From positions 1 to 64,000 of the forward strand of contig JADKHE010000009.1 in assembly GCA_016721925.1 (NCBI GenBank): a DNA stretch of 64,000 nt, read 5' to 3'. Under the pieces are notes generated by a model. That model ran no database searches. It was not told the DNA's origin and saw nothing but the letters and a program-made list of their open reading frames with translations. Origin of the DNA: Candidatus Skiveiella danica. GTDB lineage: Bacteria; Pseudomonadota; Gammaproteobacteria; Burkholderiales; Burkholderiaceae_C. A program made the position numbers and the translations under genes. Below are positions 27,690-36,279 of the stretch, in pieces; within the stretch, counting starts at the first letter, position 1; each line of letters begins with the position of its first letter.

Positions 27690-28502
27690 ATGAACAAGAA
27701 TCGGAAAGCCGCTGCCCGTCGGGCGTGTCTGGCGATGCTCGTGGCCGTCGGGCTGCTGGGCGGTGCCGGCGTTGCGCGGGCTCAGGAAAAGCCCGCAGCC
27801 GCCCCGGTAGCACCTGCCAGCGCGATCAAGGAAGAGCGCGCGCTGAAGCGGCTGCAGGCGATGAGCGACACGCTGGCCGGCGCGAAGACTTTGCGCTTCC
27901 AGTACCGTGGCCTGTTGCCGGTGACCGGGCCGACGGGGCAGTACGTCAACCTCATGGCCTCGGCCAGCGTGGTGATGCAGCGGCCCGACCGGCTGCGGGT
28001 GCAGGCCCGTGGGGACCTGTTTCCCAGCGATCTGTTTCACGACGGCAAGACCGTGACCGTCGTGGCGGCGAATCCGAAGGTCTATGCCCAGCGCGAGGCC
28101 GCCGGCAGCCTGGTCGAATCCTTCACCCGGGGCCCGCAGCCCGGTGGCGACCTGGTGACCCCGTTCATCGACCTGCTCGCGACCGATCCGTTTGCCGTGC
28201 TGACGCGAGACCTCACCAGCGCGATCTGGGTCGGCCAGTCGAAGGTCGGCGGTGTCGTGACGGATCACCTGGCGTTCACATCGAAGGATGTGGATTGGGA
28301 GGTCTGGATCGGCGCCAAGGACAAGCTCCCCCGGCTGATGGTGGTGTCGTACCGCGTCACCGGGCGCCAGCCCACGTTCACCGTCGAGCTGTCGGACTGG
28401 AAGCTCAACGGCGCCGTGCCGGCGTCCACGTTCACGGCCGCGATCCCCAAAGGTGCCACGCGCGTCGAATTCAAGCTGCAAGGCCCGGCGGCGGCCAAGT
28501 AA
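27690..28502 (+). CDS. DUF2092 family secreted protein, copy 2
   Basis: 270 residues, frame intact. Signal peptide (GVARAQ), Ala/Pro linker, and the DUF2092 domain with LRFQYRGLLPVTGPTGQYV, ASVVMQRPDRLRVQARGD, LFHDGKTVTVVAANPKVYAQ, FIDLLATDPF and WEVWIGAKDKLPRLMVVSYR. About the same layout as the protein at 5818 but without the long Ala/Lys tail. Predicted LolA-like periplasmic fold; function unknown. It is followed after 17 bp by the second Gly/His/Tyr-rich protein, repeating the arrangement at 5.8-7.5 kb. Confidence 0.85.
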   Translation: MNKNRKAAARRACLAMLVAVGLLGGAGVARAQEKPAAAPVAPASAIKEERALKRLQAMSDTLAGAKTLRFQYRGLLPVTGPTGQYVNLMASASVVMQRPDRLRVQARGDLFPSDLFHDGKTVTVVAANPKVYAQREAAGSLVESFTRGPQPGGDLVTPFIDLLATDPFAVLTRDLTSAIWVGQSKVGGVVTDHLAFTSKDVDWEVWIGAKDKLPRLMVVSYRVTGRQPTFTVELSDWKLNGAVPASTFTAAIPKGATRVEFKLQGPAAAK

Positions 28503-28519
28503 GGACAAGGAGCTCGGTT

Positions 28520-29011
28520 ATGAAACAAATCAGAACGCTTGTGTTTGGGCTGGCCGTGGTGGCCGGCTCGCTGGTGTCGCTCTCTGACGCGCAGGCCTGG
28601 GTGGCCGCGCGCGGGGGCTGGGGAGGCGGCGTGGCGGTGGGGGGCTTCCACCCGCCGGTCTATGGCGGCTACCACCCGCCGTACTACGGGGGTTATCACC
28701 CGCCCTACGCGGGCGGCTGCTACGGCTGCGGCGCCGCGGCCGGCGCGGTGGCGGGCATGGCCGTGGGTGCGGCCATCGCCAGCAGCGCGCAGCCTGCGTA
28801 CGTGGTGGCGCAGCCGGCGCCGGTGTACGTGCAACAGCCCACCTACGTGACGCAGGGCAACCTGCCGCTGGGCACGCAGGTGGCTTCGCTGCCGCCGGGT
28901 GCGGGCAGCATGGTGGTGAACGGCGTCACCTACTACCAGGCCGGGCCGACCTGGTACAAGCCGTACTTCGGCTCCAGCGGGGTATACTACGAGGTGGTGC
29001 CTGCGCCGTAA
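28520..29011 (+). CDS. secreted Gly/His/Tyr/Pro-rich protein, copy 2
   Basis: 163 residues. Signal peptide (VSLSDAQA), a Gly/Pro/Tyr/His segment (GGFHPPVYGGYHPPYYGGYHPPYAGG), the CYGCGAAAGAVAGMAVGAAIAS glycine-zipper segment, a Gln/Val/Tyr linker and the C-terminal module NGVTYYQAGPTWYKPYFG..GVYYEVVPAP. The last two parts match the protein at 6728-7531, while the THTN-type repeats of that copy are replaced by GGYHPPY repeats. His/Tyr-rich stretches could bind metals; unproven. Ribosome site AAGGAG at 28506-28511. Confidence 0.72.
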   Translation: MKQIRTLVFGLAVVAGSLVSLSDAQAWVAARGGWGGGVAVGGFHPPVYGGYHPPYYGGYHPPYAGGCYGCGAAAGAVAGMAVGAAIASSAQPAYVVAQPAPVYVQQPTYVTQGNLPLGTQVASLPPGAGSMVVNGVTYYQAGPTWYKPYFGSSGVYYEVVPAP

Positions 29012-29146
29012 GGGCTTTGCAATCGGCCTGAGCGGGTCCCAGGCAGGTTTGGAGATGCGTGTTTCGCCATGCGGGGAGCTTCGCAGCAGGGCGGACACGC
29101 ACAACGCCAGAATGTCCTCGTCATTCCTGGCCCTATTGGGAACATC

Positions 29147-30538
29147 ATGAGCACGCTGTCTCTTCTCGACCTGGGTTTCTTCATTGCCGAGACCGAGGCC
29201 AGCCCCAAGCACGTGGCTGGCCTGCTGATCTGCAAGACCCCGCCCAAAGCCGGGCCCGGATTTGTCAGGAACCTCTACCGGGAATACCTGACGTTCACCG
29301 ACGTCAAGGCGCCCTTCAACCGCGTCATCCGCTTTTCGCTGAAGGCGATGCCGCACTGGGAGCCCGCGACATCCATCGATCTGGCGCAGCACATCTTCTA
29401 CCACCGCCTGCCGCGCGACGGCAACGGGCGGCAGGCCCTGTATGACTTCGTCGCGAAGCTGCACGTGCCGATGCTGGACCGCTCGCGCCCGCTGTGGGCG
29501 CTGCACGTGATCGACGGCCTGGAGGGCGGCCGCTTTGCCCTGTACCAGAAGGTGCACCACGCCTACGCCGATGGCGTGACCATGGCGCGCTGGACGGCCC
29601 AGGGTCTGGCCGCGACGCCGGATCAGCTCGAACTGACGCCGGTGTGGTCGCAGCGGCACAGCGGCCACGGCGAGCGGCGCAAGCAGGCCAGCCAGGAGCT
29701 GATGCAAAGCCTCTGGAAAGAAGTGGGTGGCACCACGATGCGCGTGCTCGGCGTGGGCCGCCTGGCGGCCATGCTGCTGCTGGAAAGCGTGCGGCTGACC
29801 AAGAACGCGATCGCGCTGCCCTTTGTGTCCACCGCGCGCACGCCGCTGACCGGGCAGGTTACGCCGGGGCGGCAGTTCACCACGGCGGCGGTGGCGATGG
29901 AGCGGGTCGACGCCATCCGCGCGCGCACCCGTTCCACGCTGAACCATGTGGCGCTGACCTGTCTGGACGGTGCGTTGCGCCGCTACCTGCAGGACCAGGG
30001 CGTGGACCTCAAGCGCCCGATCACGATCCAGATGCCGGTGAACCTGCGCCGCGAGGGCGAGAAGACCGCCGGCAACAAGATCGGCATCATCCAGGTCGAG
30101 CTGTCGCCGCCGTCGGACGACCCGTACGTGCGGCTGCGCAACATCGGGTTTTCGCTGCGCAACGTGCGCACCATGATCGACAGCGTGGCGCCCGAGGGCA
30201 TCGAGTCGTACACCGTCATCACCGGTCTGGTCGCGCAGCTGGCCGAGCTCCTCAGGCTCAGCAATACGTTGCCGCCGATGGGCAACACGCTGGTGTCCAA
30301 CGTGCCGGGCCCCAAAGAGCACCTGTACCTCAAGGGCGCCCGCATGGAGGAGATGCACCCCATCAGCACCTTGCCGCCGAGCAACCTTCTGAACATCACG
30401 CTGTTCAGCTATGCCGGCCAGCTGTTCTTCGGGCTGATCGCCACCGACGAACTGCCCAACCTGCATCGGCTGGGCGACTATGTGCAGGAAGCGTTCACCG
30501 AGCTGGAAGCCTCGGTGCGCGACGCTCACGCGCCCTAG
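29147..30538 (+). CDS. wax ester synthase/diacylglycerol acyltransferase (WS/DGAT) family protein
   Basis: 463 residues. Joins acyl-CoA to a long-chain alcohol or diacylglycerol to give storage lipid. The catalytic motif HHxxxDG is present (KVHHAYADGVTM, about residue 133), as is the family's C-terminal block NTLVSNVPGPKEHLYL and the PLWALHVIDGLEGGR stretch. I use ATG 29147 (MSTLSLLDLGFFIAETEASP), the typical N-terminus; a longer frame upstream has no family similarity. It has no tight neighbours upstream (135 bp spacer) and converges with the DUF6279 gene, 10 bp apart. Confidence 0.88.
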   Translation: MSTLSLLDLGFFIAETEASPKHVAGLLICKTPPKAGPGFVRNLYREYLTFTDVKAPFNRVIRFSLKAMPHWEPATSIDLAQHIFYHRLPRDGNGRQALYDFVAKLHVPMLDRSRPLWALHVIDGLEGGRFALYQKVHHAYADGVTMARWTAQGLAATPDQLELTPVWSQRHSGHGERRKQASQELMQSLWKEVGGTTMRVLGVGRLAAMLLLESVRLTKNAIALPFVSTARTPLTGQVTPGRQFTTAAVAMERVDAIRARTRSTLNHVALTCLDGALRRYLQDQGVDLKRPITIQMPVNLRREGEKTAGNKIGIIQVELSPPSDDPYVRLRNIGFSLRNVRTMIDSVAPEGIESYTVITGLVAQLAELLRLSNTLPPMGNTLVSNVPGPKEHLYLKGARMEEMHPISTLPPSNLLNITLFSYAGQLFFGLIATDELPNLHRLGDYVQEAFTELEASVRDAHAP

Positions 30539-30548
30539 GAGCCTGCCG

Positions 30549-31421
30549 TCAACGGATTGCCGACAGGGCGCGGAAGTCCTCCTCATAGCTTTTCAGTGTC
30601 TTGACGGCCCGGGCGCGCTGCACGGCGCTGGTGCTGCTGTGCAGGTGGGCAAACAAGGCGCAGTTTTCGCGCAGCGTGGTTTCGGCATAGGCTTTGCCGG
30701 CCGGCCCGGGCGGGGTCGTGAGGCGAATCAGCAGCGCGTTGAGGGATTCGCGCACGGCCTCGGGCGGCGGGTTGCCGGTGCTCACGCGTCGCAGGGTCTG
30801 CAGGATGTCGTCCTGACGGCGCAGGCGTTCGCTGCGCAGCATGCGGGCGTCATAGCTGGCGCCGGCCAGCTCGGTGCGCAGCAACTGGATCTGTGCGTCG
30901 TCCAGGCTGCCGTAAAGCATCTCGAAGCGTTCGGTCGCCTTCTTCACGCGGTGCTTGAGCTGGTCGGCGGGGGTGCCCCGCAGCCAGTCGTCGTCCCACT
31001 CCTTGTTGACCTTGGCATATTTGGCGGCCATGTGGTCGATCTGGGCCGCACTCAGCGAGGGCGCCAGCCACAGCACCAGGCCCTCGGCGCGTGCGGTGAC
31101 GGCGTTGAAGCGCTCGCGTCCGTCTTCGAACAGGGCACAGGCCTGCGCCGGGCTGATCGGGCCGGGTGCCAGCTGTTGTGCTTTCTGCAGCAGCAGCGCG
31201 AGCCGGGGCAGTTCGTTGGTGCGGTGCCATTGCGCCAGTTCGTCGAGCTCGCGGCGCAGCCGTGGCGTCTGCGCGTCCGTGACGTCGATGTAGGAGTCGA
31301 TCCACCAGTAGGTGAGGTCGGGCAGCTGGCCGTATCCGAGCTTCACCAGGCTGCACGAGGCCAGCAGCAGGCTGGCCACGCACAGACCGATAATCCTCAG
31401 AAACCCGGAAAAAACCTTCAT
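30549..31421 (-). CDS. DUF6279 family lipoprotein
   Basis: 290 residues. Signal peptide with lipobox LLLASC (Cys ~23), then the family's YGQLPDLTYWWIDSYIDV start and a long all-helical body rich in Leu/Arg/Gln (QTPRLRRELDELAQWHRTNELPRLA; CALFEDGRERFNAVTARAEG). Function of the family is unknown; predicted to sit in the outer membrane facing the periplasm. Start ATG 31421 with AAGGATG upstream on this strand; a much longer frame upstream is a shadow of glmU. Its start codon overlaps the putative glmU start (CATG at 31419-31422). Confidence 0.8.
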   Translation of the reverse strand: MKVFSGFLRIIGLCVASLLLASCSLVKLGYGQLPDLTYWWIDSYIDVTDAQTPRLRRELDELAQWHRTNELPRLALLLQKAQQLAPGPISPAQACALFEDGRERFNAVTARAEGLVLWLAPSLSAAQIDHMAAKYAKVNKEWDDDWLRGTPADQLKHRVKKATERFEMLYGSLDDAQIQLLRTELAGASYDARMLRSERLRRQDDILQTLRRVSTGNPPPEAVRESLNALLIRLTTPPGPAGKAYAETTLRENCALFAHLHSSTSAVQRARAVKTLKSYEEDFRALSAIR

Positions 31422-32900
31422 GTCCGCATCCTTGACAAGCCCTGACACCCATTTCGCCAATCGCCGCTGGACGTCGTCATCATGGCCGCCGGCAAAGGCA
31501 CGCGCATGAAAAGCCGCCTGCCCAAAGTGTTGCACCGATTGGCCGGGCGCGCGCTGCTGCAGCACGTGACCGACACGGCCGCAGGGTTGAACGCCCGCTC
31601 CTGCGTGGTCATCACCGGTCATGGTGCTACTGAAGTAGAAGCAAAGATTGACCGTTTGGCGCTGGGATACTCCGGTTTTGACATGAAATGTGTGCGCCAG
31701 GAGCCGCAGCTTGGCACCGGGCACGCGGTGCAGCAGGCCGTGCCCGAGCTGGCGGACGACGGCGTGGTGGTGGTGCTCTCGGGCGATGTGCCGCTGATTG
31801 CGGCAGACACCTTGCGCGCGTTGATCGCGGCGTGTGCCGGCCAGCGCCTGGCGCTGCTGACGATCGACTTCGCCGACCCCACCGGCTATGGCCGCATCGT
31901 GCGGGGTCATGCCGACTGGGCGGGGGACGACATCGCCGGCGCGGGCGATGCTGCACCGGTGCTGGCCATCGTCGAGCAGAAGGACGCCACCGAGGCCGAG
32001 CGCCAGATCCACGAGGTCTACAGCGGCATCATGGCCGTGCCGGCGCGCCTGCTCAAAGGCTGGCTGGCGCGGCTGGACAACCGCAACGCCCAGGGCGAGT
32101 ACTACCTGACCGACGTGGTGAAGTTCGCCGTGGCCGATGGCGTGCCGGTGGTGGCGCACCGCATCGACGATGCGCTGCAGGTGGCCGGCATCAACAGCCC
32201 CTTGCAGCTGGCGGAACTGGAGCGCGAGCACCAGAAGCGCCTGGCGCGCGCGCTCATGGAGCAGGGCGTGCGGCTGGCCGATCCGGCGCGCCTGGATGTG
32301 CGCGGCACGCTGCAGTGCGGCCAGGATGTGGACATCGACGTCAATTGCCTCTTCGAGGGCGCCGTGTTGCTGGGCGATGGAGTGCGCGTGGGCGCCAACT
32401 GCGTCATTGCCAACGCCACGATCGCGGCCGGCGCGGTGATCCACCCCTTTACGCACATCGATGGCGAAAAGGCGGGTGTGCAGGTCGGGGAGGGCGCATT
32501 GGTCGGCCCCTTCGCGCGGCTGCGCCCGGGCGCGGTGCTGGGACGTGAGGTGCACATCGGCAACTTTGTCGAGGTCAAGAACAGCACCCTGGCCGACGGC
32601 GCCAAGGCCAACCATCTGGCCTATCTGGGCGACGCCACCGTGGGCGAGCGCGTGAACTACGGCGCCGGCAGCATCACCGCCAACTACGACGGCGCCAACA
32701 AGCACCGCACCGTGATCGAGGCCGACGTGCACATCGGCAGCAACTGCGTGCTGGTGGCGCCGGTGACCATCGGCGCCGGTGGCACGGTGGGCGGCGGCTC
32801 CACCATCACCAAGAACACGCCGCCCGGCGCCCTCAGTGTGGCGCGCGGCAAACAGGTGAGCATCGCCAACTGGTCACGGCCGGTGAAGAAGACGGTCTAA
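31420..32900 (+). CDS. glmU: bifunctional N-acetylglucosamine-1-phosphate uridyltransferase / glucosamine-1-phosphate acetyltransferase (suspected indel near 31464)
   Basis: Makes UDP-N-acetylglucosamine for peptidoglycan and LPS. N-terminal nucleotidyltransferase with MAAGKGTRMKSRLPKVLH (residues ~20-37), GTGHAVQQA and VLSGDVPLI; C-terminal left-handed beta-helix acetyltransferase with hexapeptide repeats (GVRVGANCVIANATIAAGAVI; KNSTLADGAKANHLAYLGDA; GAGSITANYDGANKH). The open frame starts only at ATG 31482, inside the first strand. Restoring one C near 31464 links ATG 31420 (MSASLTSPDTHFANR) to PLDVVIMAAGKG, the normal GlmU beginning, so I place the start there. If the break is real, translation would start at 31482 and lack part of strand 1. 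glmS lies 1.5 kb downstream on the same strand. Confidence 0.92.
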
Positions 32901-32909
32901 GCTTTTCGC

Positions 32910-33587
32910 TCAGTTGCGTGCGGCGCGCCATGCGGCTTCAGCATCGTCGCCTTCCAGCGTCATCAGCACTGACATCCCCATGATGGAGGATTCCTGAAAA
33001 TGCGAACTCGGCGTCTTTATTGTCGAGTCCATTAGTCCCTCGTAGACTTCAGGCTCCCCCGCTGGCGTTAGTGGCTGCAAAGCCGCCAGAGCCAGTTTGA
33101 GGCGGAATTCAGCGGGTGTTGGCCACTGGCCAGGATCACCTTTCAGGAGGATCAGGCGGACGCCAGCACTTTTCAGAATGCCATTCTTATGGGCAGCATT
33201 GCGACGCGCATCTTCGGACACGATTTTGGAGCCGGGCGCGTCAAGGTCGAATGCGTAAGCGGGCTTGCCACCATCATTGCAAATGACGAAATCGACAGCC
33301 AGCCCGTCCAGAGCCTGTAACGCCTTCTTTGAGGCGTCGGATTTGCCTGTGCTGCGCGGACTGACCAGACTGCGAAGTGGTCTTTGCGCCAGCACGGCAG
33401 CATCGGGAAATGCGGCTTGGAGATAGTGCAGTGCCTTGAATTGCCGGGGCGTTATGGTCACGGCGAGTTGATAGCGCACTTTCCGGGGTTTGGGCTTCCG
33501 GACAAAAAGAATCCATGACAGCAGCACCAGAGCAAGCGCAATCGTGCCGATCAGCATCAACACGGGATTGGAAGCGATAAAGTCCAT
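32910..33587 (-). CDS. membrane-anchored DUF2726 protein (putative nuclease-like fold)
   Basis: 225 residues. One N-terminal helix (VLMLIGTIALALVLLSWILFV), then the DUF2726 domain: QRPLRSLVSPRS, LDGLAVDFVICNDGGKPAYAFDLDAP, KIVSEDARRNAAHKNGILKSAGVRLILLKG. Asp and Glu/Lys residues in VDFVIC..AYAFDLD..K are arranged as in restriction-endonuclease-like folds, to which DUF2726 has been related; activity is unproven. Starts at ATG 33587; a longer frame extends upstream without a membrane start. Converges with glmU, 9 bp between stops. Confidence 0.75.
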   Translation of the reverse strand: MDFIASNPVLMLIGTIALALVLLSWILFVRKPKPRKVRYQLAVTITPRQFKALHYLQAAFPDAAVLAQRPLRSLVSPRSTGKSDASKKALQALDGLAVDFVICNDGGKPAYAFDLDAPGSKIVSEDARRNAAHKNGILKSAGVRLILLKGDPGQWPTPAEFRLKLALAALQPLTPAGEPEVYEGLMDSTIKTPSSHFQESSIMGMSVLMTLEGDDAEAAWRAARN

Positions 33588-33726
33588 TGTGTTACTCGAT
33601 GTTACAGATGCTTCGCATTCTGGTGTGGCGATGCCACCTTGGCAAGTACGAGCAGATTTCGACTGCAGTGGGCGCTTGGCCCGTTGCGATCCGATGGCAC
33701 CTAACGCGTCCTCACACAATAGCGGT

Positions 33727-34224
33727 TTATGCCCGTCTGGCGCTAGAGATAGCCATTTTTGGTTCGAATTTTGCCCGTTTGACGCTGAAAAAGGCCTTGA
33801 CGTTGCGCACATTGGCGTCGCTGGTGAACAGGCGCTGCGCCAAGGCCTGGTAGGCCGGCATGTCGGCCACGTGCACGATCAGCACGAAGTCCGGGCCCGG
33901 CGAGACGCGGTAGCACTGCTGCACCGCCTCGTCAGCGCTGATGCGCTGCTCGAAGGCGTCCAGCATCTCGGCGCCCTGGCGGTCGAGCGAAATCTCCACC
34001 ACCGCGCTCAGGCCGTGACCCAGAACGGGCGCGAGGCGGTCGGCGTTCAGGATCGCGATCTGGCGCTCGATCAGCCCGGCATCCCACAGGCGCTTGACGC
34101 GCCGCAGGCAGGTGGGTGGCGACACATGCACCTGCGCCGCCAGGGCCAGGTTGCTGAGGGCGGCGTCGGTCTGCAAGGCGTCCAGCAGCCGAAGATCGGT
34201 TTCGTCGATGTCGATGGATTCCAT
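33727..34224 (-). CDS. Lrp/AsnC-family transcriptional regulator
   Basis: 165 residues. N-terminal winged helix-turn-helix (DETDLRLLDALQTDAALSNLALAAQVHVSPPTCLRRVKRL, residues ~5-45) and C-terminal RAM ligand-binding domain (GHGLSAVVEISLDR; VSPGPDFVLIVHVADMPAYQ). Members respond to amino acids. ATG 34224 gives the canonical MESIDIDETDLRLLDAL; a longer frame reaches 34323 but adds nothing conserved. Divergent from glmS with 134 bp between starts, so it may regulate glmS or itself; the AT-rich spacer has TTGACA at 34289-34294. Confidence 0.87.
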   Translation of the reverse strand: MESIDIDETDLRLLDALQTDAALSNLALAAQVHVSPPTCLRRVKRLWDAGLIERQIAILNADRLAPVLGHGLSAVVEISLDRQGAEMLDAFEQRISADEAVQQCYRVSPGPDFVLIVHVADMPAYQALAQRLFTSDANVRNVKAFFSVKRAKFEPKMAISSARRA

Positions 34225-34358
34225 AATAGATTGAATTATGAAATAAAGGTGTGGATTTTGGGGTTGACGAAATGTTATTCCGAAATCGTTGACAAATCGA
34301 TCACATTTGGAAATTCGTTCCACGTACAGTTCCGAGCCTGACTTCCAAGGAGTTCCTC

Positions 34359-36233
34359 ATGTGCGGCATCGTCGGTGCGGTTTCCACGCGCAACATCGTC
34401 CCCATCCTGGTCCAGGGCCTGCAACGGCTCGAGTACCGCGGCTATGACTCCTGCGGCGTGGCGGTGCACGGGGCCAGCCTGGACGGCTCGCCGGTGTCGG
34501 GCCTGCGCAGGGCCCGCAGCACCTCGCGGGTGGCCGAGCTGATGAACCAGGTCCAGGCCGACGCGTTGCAGGGCGGCACCGGCATCGCCCACACCCGCTG
34601 GGCCACGCACGGCGCGCCAGCGGTGCACAACGCGCACCCGCATTTCAGCCACGGGCCCGGCGCGGACGCGCAGGAGCGTCCGGGGCGCGTGGCGCTGGTG
34701 CACAACGGCATCATTGAAAACTACGAGGAGCTGCGTGCGGCCCTGCAGGCCCGTGGCTACGTGTTCACCAGCCAGACCGACACCGAGGTGATCGCGCACC
34801 TGGTCGACAGCCTGTATGACGGCGACCTGTTCGATGCGGTCAAGGCGGCGGTCAAGCAGCTGCATGGCGCCTACGCCATTGCCGTGTTCCACAAGGATGA
34901 GCCGCACCGCGTGGTGGGCGCGCGGGCCGGCTCGCCGCTGATCCTGGGCGTGGGCAGCGGGCATGGCGAGAACTTCCTGGCCAGCGACGCGATGGCACTG
35001 GCCGGCGTGACCGACCAGATCGTCTATCTGGAGGAAGGCGATGTGGTGGACCTGCAGCTGGGCCGCTACTGGATCGTCGACAAGGCCCAACGGCCGGTGC
35101 AGCGGCCGGTGAAGACGGTGCACGCCCACAGCGGTGCGGCCGAGCTGGGCCCCTACCGGCACTACATGCAGAAGGAAATCTTCGAGCAGCCGCGCGCCAT
35201 TGCCGACACGCTCGAAGGCGTGCAGGGCATCGTGCCCGAGCTGTTCGGCGACGGCGCGTACCGGGTGTTCAAGGCGATCGACAAGGTGCTCATCCTGGCC
35301 TGCGGCACCAGCTACTACAGTGGCTGTGCGGCCAAGTACTGGCTGGAGGCGATCGCGAAGATCCCGACCCAGGTCGAGGTGGCCAGCGAATACCGTTACC
35401 GCGAATCGGTGCCCGACCCGAAGACGCTGGTGGTCACCATCACCCAGAGCGGCGAGACGGCCGACACCCTGGCCGCCCTGCGCCACGCGCAGTCGCTGGG
35501 CATGGCCCACACGCTGACCATCTGCAACGTGGCCACCAGCGCCATGGTGCGTGAATGCTCACTGGCCTACATCACGCGCGCGGGCGTGGAGATCGGCGTG
35601 GCTTCCACCAAGGCCTTCACCACGCAGCTGGCCGGGCTGTTCCTGCTGACGCTGTCGCTGGCGCAGGTCCGCGGCTATCTCGACGATGCCGCCGAGGCCG
35701 CCCACCTCAAGGCCATGCGCCACCTGCCGGTGGCCTTGTCGGCCGTGCTGGCGCTGGAGCCGCAGGTCATCAGCTGGGCCGAGGACTTCGCGAAGATGGA
35801 AAACGCGCTCTTCCTGGGCCGTGGCCTGCACTATCCGATCGCGCTGGAAGGCGCACTCAAACTCAAGGAGATCTCCTACATCCACGCCGAGGCCTATCCG
35901 GCCGGCGAGCTCAAGCACGGGCCGCTGGCACTGGTCACCAGCGCCATGCCGGTGGTGACCGTGGCGCCCAACGACGCGCTGCTGGAGAAGCTCAAGAGCA
36001 ACATGCAGGAGGTGCGCGCGCGCGGCGGCGTGCTCTACGTGCTGGCGGATGCCGACACGCGCATCGAGAGCAGCGAAGGCGTGCACGTCATCCGCATGCC
36101 CGAGCACTACGGGCCCTTGAGCCCCCTGCTGCACGTGGTGCCGCTGCAGCTGCTGGCCTATCACACCGCCTGCGCGCGCGGCACCGATGTGGACAAGCCG
36201 CGCAACCTGGCCAAGAGCGTGACAGTGGAATAG
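34359..36233 (+). CDS. glmS: glutamine--fructose-6-phosphate aminotransferase (isomerising)
   Basis: First committed step of amino-sugar synthesis: fructose-6-phosphate plus glutamine to glucosamine-6-phosphate. 624 residues, unbroken. Cys2 (MCGIVGAV) is the glutaminase nucleophile; GIAHTRWATHG, VHNGIIENYEELR and the SIS domains (ILACGTSYYSG, SEYRYRESVP, TQSGETADTLAAL, AYPAGELKHGPLALV) are all present, ending AKSVTVE. AAGGAG at 34347-34352 precedes the start. Works with GlmU encoded just upstream. No glmS ribozyme was seen in the 134-bp leader. Confidence 0.96.
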   Translation: MCGIVGAVSTRNIVPILVQGLQRLEYRGYDSCGVAVHGASLDGSPVSGLRRARSTSRVAELMNQVQADALQGGTGIAHTRWATHGAPAVHNAHPHFSHGPGADAQERPGRVALVHNGIIENYEELRAALQARGYVFTSQTDTEVIAHLVDSLYDGDLFDAVKAAVKQLHGAYAIAVFHKDEPHRVVGARAGSPLILGVGSGHGENFLASDAMALAGVTDQIVYLEEGDVVDLQLGRYWIVDKAQRPVQRPVKTVHAHSGAAELGPYRHYMQKEIFEQPRAIADTLEGVQGIVPELFGDGAYRVFKAIDKVLILACGTSYYSGCAAKYWLEAIAKIPTQVEVASEYRYRESVPDPKTLVVTITQSGETADTLAALRHAQSLGMAHTLTICNVATSAMVRECSLAYITRAGVEIGVASTKAFTTQLAGLFLLTLSLAQVRGYLDDAAEAAHLKAMRHLPVALSAVLALEPQVISWAEDFAKMENALFLGRGLHYPIALEGALKLKEISYIHAEAYPAGELKHGPLALVTSAMPVVTVAPNDALLEKLKSNMQEVRARGGVLYVLADADTRIESSEGVHVIRMPEHYGPLSPLLHVVPLQLLAYHTACARGTDVDKPRNLAKSVTVE

Positions 36234-36279
36234 GGTCAGGCCACTTCCGGTGCCGCCCAAGGCCGGTTAACCTCGCGCC

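Noticed and set aside
30549..32732. 727-codon minus-strand frame
   Set aside because: Only its last 290 codons (from ATG 31421) make the DUF6279 lipoprotein; the earlier part is antisense to glmU.
34289..34303. TTGACAAATCGATCA as an FNR box near glmS
   Set aside because: Deviates from TTGAT-N4-ATCAA in both halves and lies before glmS; no clear FNR box was found upstream of narX or narK either.
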